A DNA stretch of 64,000 nucleotides, from assembly GCA_020249285.1 (NCBI GenBank), contig JADCFX010000040.1:104807-168806 (forward strand), given 5' to 3'. The stretch's first letter is position 1, and each line of letters opens with the position of its first letter. Positions 58,626-64,000 of this stretch are shown here, in pieces. The position numbers and the translations under genes were made by a program. This stretch comes from Roseomonas sp. Its GTDB lineage: Bacteria > Pseudomonadota > Alphaproteobacteria > Acetobacterales > Acetobacteraceae. The notes beneath the pieces are model-generated. The model had not been told where the DNA came from and made no database searches. It worked only from the letters and a program-made list of their open reading frames with translations.

Positions 58626-60086
58626 TTGGGGGATGGAAAGCTGAAGTCGTCAGAGGACTTGAACAAAAAGCTGGCCCGGCTCGCGACCGGTGGGCAGCCC
58701 CGTGTGCTTGACTTGTTCGCCGGTTGCGGCGGTATCAGTCTCGGCTTCCATAGTGCGGGCTTCCAGATCACGGCGGCCATCGAGATCGACCCTAAGGCGG
58801 TGAGGTCACATGCACGCAACTTCCACCCCGATGATGTCGAACGGCATGCCGTTCCGCGCGATATCACGCGCACTGAACCGACGCTGCTGTGCAAGGAGCT
58901 TGGCTTGGGCAATGTCCGAGACGCGATAGACGTGATCGTCGGCGGGCCGCCCTGCCAGGCCTACGCCCGGGTTGGCCGCGCGAAGCTGCGCGACATCGCC
59001 GAGCATCCCGAGGCCTTCAAGGTCGATCCGCGCGGCAACCTCTACCTTCGGTATCTCGAATACGTGCAGGCCTTCCTTCCGGTTGCCCTGCTCATGGAGA
59101 ACGTGCCGGACGTCATGAGCTACGGCGGGCATAATGTGGCACAGGAGATCGTCGAGACCCTCGAAAGCATCGGCTATGTCGCACGCTATTCGTTGATCAA
59201 CAGCGCCTTTCATGGCGTGCCGCAGATGCGCGACCGGGTCTTCCTGATCGCCTTTCGCCGGGAGCTGGGCGTCGTGCCGGAGTTCCCCAAGCCCAGCCGC
59301 TACATCGCCCTGCCGCCCGGCTACGCGGGCCAGCGACGCGTCGCGCTGCGGCTGGTCGATATCCTCGGCGGTTCGGGCTACGTCGCGCCTCTGGCGGCCG
59401 ACCCGGAACTGCCGGCGGCGGTGAGCGCCGAGGAAGCCATTGGCGATCTCCCGCCGATCCATGGCAGCGACGTGCGGCGGGGCGCGCGGCGGCTGGACGG
59501 CTCACACCGGATGGCGCACAGCGGAACGAACGCGGTGTCGGACTATGCGGCGCGTATGCGCGACTGGCCAGGGTTCGAGGGCGGCCCCGATCTGGACGAC
59601 CACGTCATCCGAGCACTGCCGAGAGACGGCGCAATCTTCTCAGCGATGCCGGAGGGCGCCGAATACCCGGCGGCCTACGCCATGGCTACTCGCATGTTTG
59701 AGGCTAAGGCCAGGCGCCAGAGGCTAAGCAAGGGCACTAAGGCCTGGGAGGAGCTAAAGGCGGCTATGGTGCCGCCCTATGATCCCTCAAAGTTCCCAAA
59801 CCGCTGGTGGAAGCTGCGGCGCGACCAACCGGTGCGGACGCTTATGGCCCACCTGGGGAAGGACACCTACAGCCACATCCATTACGACCCGACGCAGGCT
59901 CGGACGATCAGCGTCCGTGAGGCCGCGCGCTTGCAGAGCTTCCCTGACGGCTTTCGGTTCGAAGGCACGATGAACCCGGCCTTCCGACAGATAGGTAACT
60001 CCGTGCCGCCCATCATGGTCGCCCGCCTAGCACGATGCATGGCTGAAACCTTGGCGGCAGGCATCGCTCAACGGGGTAAGGTATAG
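58626..60086 (+). CDS. C5-cytosine DNA methyltransferase
   Basis: A 486-aa enzyme with motif I DLFAGCGGISLGFHSAG, motif IV GGPPCQAYA with catalytic Cys110, motif VI ENVPD, motif VIII QMRDRVF, motif IX SVREAARLQSFPDGF and motif X GNSVPP; the target-recognition region lies at about 210-400. It probably protects host DNA in a restriction system. The start is TTG 58626; an ATG is not available in frame nearby. No separate restriction endonuclease is recognised. Confidence 0.9.
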   Translation: MGDGKLKSSEDLNKKLARLATGGQPRVLDLFAGCGGISLGFHSAGFQITAAIEIDPKAVRSHARNFHPDDVERHAVPRDITRTEPTLLCKELGLGNVRDAIDVIVGGPPCQAYARVGRAKLRDIAEHPEAFKVDPRGNLYLRYLEYVQAFLPVALLMENVPDVMSYGGHNVAQEIVETLESIGYVARYSLINSAFHGVPQMRDRVFLIAFRRELGVVPEFPKPSRYIALPPGYAGQRRVALRLVDILGGSGYVAPLAADPELPAAVSAEEAIGDLPPIHGSDVRRGARRLDGSHRMAHSGTNAVSDYAARMRDWPGFEGGPDLDDHVIRALPRDGAIFSAMPEGAEYPAAYAMATRMFEAKARRQRLSKGTKAWEELKAAMVPPYDPSKFPNRWWKLRRDQPVRTLMAHLGKDTYSHIHYDPTQARTISVREAARLQSFPDGFRFEGTMNPAFRQIGNSVPPIMVARLARCMAETLAAGIAQRGKV

Positions 60087-60144
60087 AGTCTGTGCGCTAC
60101 ATTTTGAATATGTAGTACGATTTCTCTTGTAACGATCACAGACT
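60087..60144. promoter_or_regulatory. Nested inverted repeats upstream of the GHKL operon
   Basis: Outer repeat AGTCTGTG (60087-60094)/CACAGACT (60137-60144) encloses inner repeat CTACAT (60097-60102)/ATGTAG (60110-60115). The AT-rich 92-bp gap follows the methyltransferase stop directly and ends with GGAGG 6 bases before the ATG at 60179. It could be an operator or a terminator plus promoter. Confidence 0.5.
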
Positions 60145-60178
60145 GCGAATATATCGCTTCCATGAACGGAGGTGGATT

Positions 60179-60400
60179 ATGAGGGACAAGCACGGCAAGT
60201 TCGTTGAGCTGGCGAATAAGCGGGTCAACACCGCAATTAAGGCGATGCGTCTCGTGGCCAACCTCTCGAACCGGGCCAACTACGACTATTCCGAGGACGA
60301 GGCGCGCAGGGTGACCCGCGCCTTGCAGAAGGAGCTCGACGCGACCAAGGCCAAGTTTGGCGACGGCGGAGCGGCGGGCGAAGGGGAGTTCCGGCTGTGA
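60179..60400 (+). CDS. Small helical protein, first gene of the GHKL operon
   Basis: A 73-aa Lys/Arg/Ala-rich, helical protein (MRDKHGKFVELANKRVNTAI, then KAMRLVANLSNRANYDYSED). No family recognised. GGAGG lies 6 bases before the ATG. It overlaps the ATPase gene by GTGA, so expression is coupled. It may be a regulator or an assembly subunit of the system. Confidence 0.7.
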   Translation: MRDKHGKFVELANKRVNTAIKAMRLVANLSNRANYDYSEDEARRVTRALQKELDATKAKFGDGGAAGEGEFRL

Positions 60401-62268
60401 CCTCCCCAGAAGCCGGCCTAGCCGTCCGCTGGAAGCAGCAAGCCCCGGACGACGTCACGAAGAACCTGACGCAGCGCGACCAGTTTAGCGGCGAGAAGGT
60501 CGGCCTTACCGAGGCTCTCGTCCGCGAGGCGTTCCAAAACATCCTCGATGCTGAGGAGCCGCATCGTAAGACGCCGATCCGCGTCCGTGTGGGCATCACC
60601 AAGCCGATCGAGCGGCCGGACCCGTTCATGGGCGGGCTGCTGGCGAAGCTAGCGCCGCATCTGCAAGCGTGCGGCATCGGCGTGACCGAGGCGCAGCTCC
60701 GCAACCCGGGGTTCCTTGTTTTCGAGGACTTCATGACCACCGGCCTGACCGGCGCCTGGGACAAGCACGACCAGGGCGGTTGGAACGGGTTTTTCCGGGC
60801 CTTCGGCGCCTCCAACAAGGGCGGGAAGACGGGCGGCCGGTGGGGACTGGGCAAGCTGGTATTCACTTCGGCATCAGCTATCAGGACCTTCTTCGCGCTG
60901 ACCGTCCGGCATGATGACGCTCCGCGCGTCCCACTGCTGATGGGTCAGACCATCCTCAGGACGCATGAGATAAACGGCGCCCTCTACGGCACGCATGGCT
61001 TCCTTGCGCTACCCGGCGAGGACGGAACGATCCAGCTTCCCTGCCAGGATGACGAGGTGATCGCTCGCTTCCGGGAGGAGGCCGGCGTCATTCGGACCAT
61101 GGAGCCGGGTCTGTCCGTCGCTGTCGCATTGCCGACCCAGGACGTGACGCGGGAGCAGCTTCTGCGTTTTCTGCTCGACAACTACTTCTTCCCGATCCTC
61201 GACGGGCAGCTTGAGGTCGATGTCGATGGCACCTTGGTGACCGCCGCAACCTTCGATGCCGTCCTGAAGCAGTTCGGCGGCGAGGATCTGAAGGGTGGTC
61301 GGATGGCGGCCTTCATCCGGGCGGTCGGCGAGGCTCGCAAGGCACCGCCAATGGTGACTGCGCCAGAAGGCTGGCACGGCGCGCAGCGCATGGGACTGCC
61401 GGAGCCGGAGGTCCAAAAGCTGCGCGAGGCCTACAAGGCCAGCGAGGTCGTTGTCGTCCAGTTCCCCATCATGCTGCGCGACAGGGATGGCGCGGTGCGT
61501 GCGACCCATGTCGAAGTCGCCATGCGAAAGGCAAGCGACGGCGAGAGGGGTGGTGCGGTTGTCGTGCGCAATCTGATCACCGTGCCGGCCGAGGCCGACC
61601 GCATCAGGGCGCCGGGGAGCTACGTCGCATTGCTGGCCCAGGACGATCCCTTGGTGGAATTCCTGGGCGATGCCGAGGGGCCGGCGCATGTCGACTGGAA
61701 CGCGAACGCGACCCTCGTCAACGAACGCTGGAAGAACGCAGGGACGCGCCTGAGCGAGGTGCGGGCTGCGCCGCGCAAGCTGGTGGAGCTTCTGGCACCG
61801 GCCCTTGCCGAAGAAGACCCTGACGCGCTGATCGACGAGCTGTCGATAGAGAGCGAGCTTCGCGCCGCGCGCCTGCCCAGCGAGAAGACGAGGAAGCCGA
61901 AGGACGGCAAGGGCAAGGTTCCCGACGACCTTCCGGCGGCGAAGCCCAAATGGAGGCTGCAGAAGCGCCAGGGCGGCTTCGTCCTGGCGAGCGGGCCGGG
62001 CCTTGAAGAGGCCGATCTGCCGATGCGGCTGCGGGTGCGCGCGGCCTTTGACGTGCCTGCAGGCGACCCCTTCAAGCGGCACCATCGTCTGGACTTCGAC
62101 CTGAATGGCGGTCCCGGCGTGAGCATCACGCCGGAGGGTGCGACCGTGGCGGCCGAGGACGCGAAGACGGTCATCGTCACGGCAGACGCGGCCCCCTTCC
62201 GCGTCAACTTCGAGGGGTTCGACGCGCGTCGCGATCTCGTCGTCGAGGCACGGAGGCTCTCGAAATGA
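60397..62268 (+). CDS. GHKL ATPase of a candidate defence system
   Basis: A 623-aa protein with Bergerat-fold signatures in residues 35-160: N box LVREAFQNILDAEEP (Glu44, Asn48, Asp51), G1-like box VFEDFMTTGLTG and ATP-lid GGRWGLGK. A mixed domain follows (about 170-440), then a Lys-rich linker (DGKGKVPDDLPAAKPK, about 505-520) and a beta-rich C-terminal domain (about 520-620). It is related in type to MutL/Hsp90/MORC ATPases rather than histidine kinases, since no kinase His box is seen. The start is GTG. It is coupled at both ends. Confidence 0.8.
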   Translation: MTSPEAGLAVRWKQQAPDDVTKNLTQRDQFSGEKVGLTEALVREAFQNILDAEEPHRKTPIRVRVGITKPIERPDPFMGGLLAKLAPHLQACGIGVTEAQLRNPGFLVFEDFMTTGLTGAWDKHDQGGWNGFFRAFGASNKGGKTGGRWGLGKLVFTSASAIRTFFALTVRHDDAPRVPLLMGQTILRTHEINGALYGTHGFLALPGEDGTIQLPCQDDEVIARFREEAGVIRTMEPGLSVAVALPTQDVTREQLLRFLLDNYFFPILDGQLEVDVDGTLVTAATFDAVLKQFGGEDLKGGRMAAFIRAVGEARKAPPMVTAPEGWHGAQRMGLPEPEVQKLREAYKASEVVVVQFPIMLRDRDGAVRATHVEVAMRKASDGERGGAVVVRNLITVPAEADRIRAPGSYVALLAQDDPLVEFLGDAEGPAHVDWNANATLVNERWKNAGTRLSEVRAAPRKLVELLAPALAEEDPDALIDELSIESELRAARLPSEKTRKPKDGKGKVPDDLPAAKPKWRLQKRQGGFVLASGPGLEEADLPMRLRVRAAFDVPAGDPFKRHHRLDFDLNGGPGVSITPEGATVAAEDAKTVIVTADAAPFRVNFEGFDARRDLVVEARRLSK

Positions 62269-63038
62269 AGCGCCACTTCAACTTCACAGGGCGCGCGAGC
62301 ATCCCAGCCGACATGGTGTCGGCGGTAGTGCTGCCGGCCGGCCCTGACGGGGTCCGCAGCTTTGAACTACGCGTCGGCGACCTCGGCTCGCTGGGTCTAC
62401 CGCTGGCCGCTCGGGTCTATGTCGAGCCTTACGTGAAATCGTCATCGATGCGGTTCAACTTCGGGACCGTGGGCGCGATCATCCCCCCGGAGGACGGGAA
62501 CCTTCCGGAAATTGACGACGGCGCCGGCGTACTGTTCCGGGTGATGGTCGTGGATGAGACGGACAAGGTCGGCCGGCTGCTCGCCCTGGCCGACAAGATC
62601 GCCCCGCTGGGCGACGAACAGCAGCGCGACGCCCTGCTGCCGCTGGTGACCGAGGACCTCGGCGAAGCGGTCTGGCGCCTGGATGCGGCGAAGGGTGCGC
62701 AGCCGCGCTTGATGATCAACAGCCGCTACCCGGGCTTGAAGCAGAGGCTTCTGGAAGACCCGCTCCTGATGGGCGCCGTGCTGCCGCTGGCAGTGCGCGA
62801 CGCGCTCAGGATCGTACGCAATGAAGATGACGAGGCCTTGGAATGGGTCGCCCGTTGGAGGCGCTTCGTCGAGGATGTGACTGACGCGGACGTTGCAGAA
62901 CTCATCTTTGACGAAGGCGAGGACGAGGGTGAGGAAATGGACGAGGCCATCGCCCGCGTGTGCGAGGCTGTGATCGCGAAGCGTCGTTACGTGTCGCGTG
63001 CTCTGATGAAGGTTGATGAGGCGATGTCCAATGGCTGA
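62265..63038 (+). CDS. Uncharacterised protein of the GHKL operon (257 aa)
   Basis: A beta-rich N-terminal half (KRHFNFTGRASIPADMVSAV, then FELRVGDLGSLGLPL) is followed by a helical C-terminal half with an acidic patch (LIFDEGEDEGEEMDEAIARV). No family recognised. It overlaps the ATPase stop (ATGA) and the next gene by 8 bases, so it is surely part of the same functional unit. Confidence 0.75.
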   Translation: MKRHFNFTGRASIPADMVSAVVLPAGPDGVRSFELRVGDLGSLGLPLAARVYVEPYVKSSSMRFNFGTVGAIIPPEDGNLPEIDDGAGVLFRVMVVDETDKVGRLLALADKIAPLGDEQQRDALLPLVTEDLGEAVWRLDAAKGAQPRLMINSRYPGLKQRLLEDPLLMGAVLPLAVRDALRIVRNEDDEALEWVARWRRFVEDVTDADVAELIFDEGEDEGEEMDEAIARVCEAVIAKRRYVSRALMKVDEAMSNG

Positions 63039-63831
63039 ACCCGTCCGACTGCTCAACGAAGACGGCACCCGTCTGTTTCGAGAATATGTCGACCGCGCCA
63101 GGAAGGGCAGCTCGGAGGCCTTGCCTTTGCATCTGCTCACGGACCATGCCACGTCCCTGCAGCCCGATTTCGCAGCGACCATCGTTAACCAGCAGTTCGC
63201 ATCGCGCGCAGAGTTCGGCCGCTACCTCGTCGGCGCCTTCAAGGATGTCGGGCGACGGCGCATTTCCCGCGAGGCTGGTGTATGGAATTGGCTGGCGCTC
63301 CGCTACTTCGACCAGCTTTGCCCGCCTTCGGACTCGGGGGCGCGGAAGGTGCTCGCGACGGGTCATTATGTTCTAGAAGGGCGGTTCGCGCACAATCGCT
63401 ACTACCGCCATCTAGTCCGGGCCGCATGGTATGCGACCGAGTTGCATGGCGATGATGCGACGATCCTGCTGACCTCGGCAGGCAAGCCCTCGCCTGGCAT
63501 CGGGCAATGGGGGGAAATCTCCGAGCAGCTCGCAGGCTATCAGGACATCCTCGGCAGCCGGACGGCGATCCTCGTCGCTGCGCGCCTTTTCTTGGACCAT
63601 ACCGGAGCGACGAAGCGCGGCGCTGCCTCGCCGGACGGCGGGGGAAGCGTGCGTCGCCTCTCTACGGTGCTGCGCCAGCTTGCCATGACGCACGACCTCC
63701 GAACGGCCGAGCTGGGCGAGGTCGTGGCGATGCTTCCCAATGAATTCGAGGCCTTCCGAGGCGGGCCTAACCCGGGAAAGAAACGAAGCCTGCTGCGGCG
63801 GTTCATCGGCGGAGCGGAGGCGTCGGGCTAG
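63031..63831 (+). CDS. Uncharacterised protein of the GHKL operon (266 aa)
   Basis: A helical protein: VRLLNEDGTRLFREYVDRAR, LPLHLLTDHATSLQPDFAAT, ISREAGVWNWLALRYFDQLC, then HNRYYRHLVRAAWYATELHG and basic C-terminal GKKRSLLRRFIGG. I tentatively recall DUF6339-like proteins of defence islands but cannot confirm this. ATG 63031 is chosen because it gives an 8-base overlap with the previous stop. Confidence 0.72.
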   Translation: MAEPVRLLNEDGTRLFREYVDRARKGSSEALPLHLLTDHATSLQPDFAATIVNQQFASRAEFGRYLVGAFKDVGRRRISREAGVWNWLALRYFDQLCPPSDSGARKVLATGHYVLEGRFAHNRYYRHLVRAAWYATELHGDDATILLTSAGKPSPGIGQWGEISEQLAGYQDILGSRTAILVAARLFLDHTGATKRGAASPDGGGSVRRLSTVLRQLAMTHDLRTAELGEVVAMLPNEFEAFRGGPNPGKKRSLLRRFIGGAEASG

Positions 63832-63863
63832 CAGCGGCGGTCAAGCGCCAACGCTTAAGGCGC

Positions 63864-64000
63864 TAGAGCGGGATGACGTTTGATTGAATCGAATTGGGAT
63901 TCACGTGGGCGTGATTTTCTGATTCAAGCTGCTGGCTTGGTTTGGAGGCCAGCGGCGATGACCAGACCCTATTCGATGGATTTGCGGGAGCGCGCGATAG
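63864..64000 (+). mobile_element. IS630-type insertion sequence, left part (cut by window)
   Basis: A TA target followed by AGAGCGGGATGACG opens a typical IS630-like left end. An ATG at 63958 then begins MTRPYSMDLRERAI, the conserved transposase N-terminus; only the first 14 codons are inside the window. It lies 32 bases after the last GHKL-operon gene. The element's right end and any further operon genes are outside. Confidence 0.8.

Noticed and set aside
61009..62085. 358-codon open frame opposite the GHKL ATPase
   Set aside because: Antisense shadow; the plus strand has ATPase motifs and coupled neighbours.
60397..62268. Sensor histidine kinase
   Set aside because: There is a Bergerat-type ATP site at the N-terminus, but no phospho-acceptor His box, sensor domain or response regulator.

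Overview
The window comes from an aerobic anoxygenic phototrophic alphaproteobacterium, most likely an Acetobacteraceae (Roseomonas-like) member. This rests on the photosynthesis gene order, the O2-dependent cyclase AcsF, a PpsR/PpaA regulator pair, high GC, and an IS630 element at the right edge. Taxonomy is inferred from gene style, not from a marker gene.

Region 1 (1-23.9 kb) is a large photosynthesis gene cluster. On the minus strand one long run reads bchF-bchN-bchB-[bchH remnant]-bchL-[bchM remnant]-lhaA-puhA-puhB-puhC-small ORF-acsF-puhE-hemA-bchI-bchD-bchO-DUF3422, with almost every junction overlapping (ATGA or TGATG). Divergently on the plus strand lie ppaA/aerR-ppsR-bchG-bch2-bchP, then hemC. 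Two operon members, bchH (Mg-chelatase large subunit) and bchM (Mg-protoporphyrin methyltransferase), appear only as tiny open frames. Each seems to keep the gene's own start and end with the middle removed in frame, so translational coupling is preserved. Tandem PpsR-type palindromes lie between bchF and ppaA, and a perfect TGT-N12-ACA palindrome precedes an uncharacterised 130-aa gene after hemC.

Region 2 (24-56.4 kb) is ordinary chromosome. It holds a TPR/O-GlcNAc-transferase-like protein, a radical SAM protein, a TIGR04283/TIGR04282-type glycosyltransferase pair, purC-purS-purQ, surface-polymer type glycosyltransferase and methyltransferases, an NRDE protein plus a duplicated fragment of its tail, a MOSC protein, clpB with a heat-shock-like promoter, a kelch protein and chrBA. 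It also holds a compact succinate dehydrogenase/fumarase/TauE operon, a ThDP enzyme, an LLM oxidoreductase, an RsmB-like methyltransferase and guaA. A palindromic 57-bp repeat occurs four times in tandem just before guaA, and a single copy of its palindrome follows bchP.

Region 3 (56.4-64 kb) is an accessory island starting at the 3' end of guaA with a tyrosine recombinase. It carries a frameshifted vsr, a C5-cytosine DNA methyltransferase and a tightly coupled four-gene operon: a small helical protein, a GHKL ATPase and two proteins I do not recognise. It ends in an IS630-type insertion cut by the window edge. Codon choice (GAC/GAG rather than the GAT/GAA of the chromosome) marks the island as acquired. 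It is the best candidate for an undescribed defence-type system, and the bchH/bchM remnants are the most unusual feature of the photosynthesis cluster.
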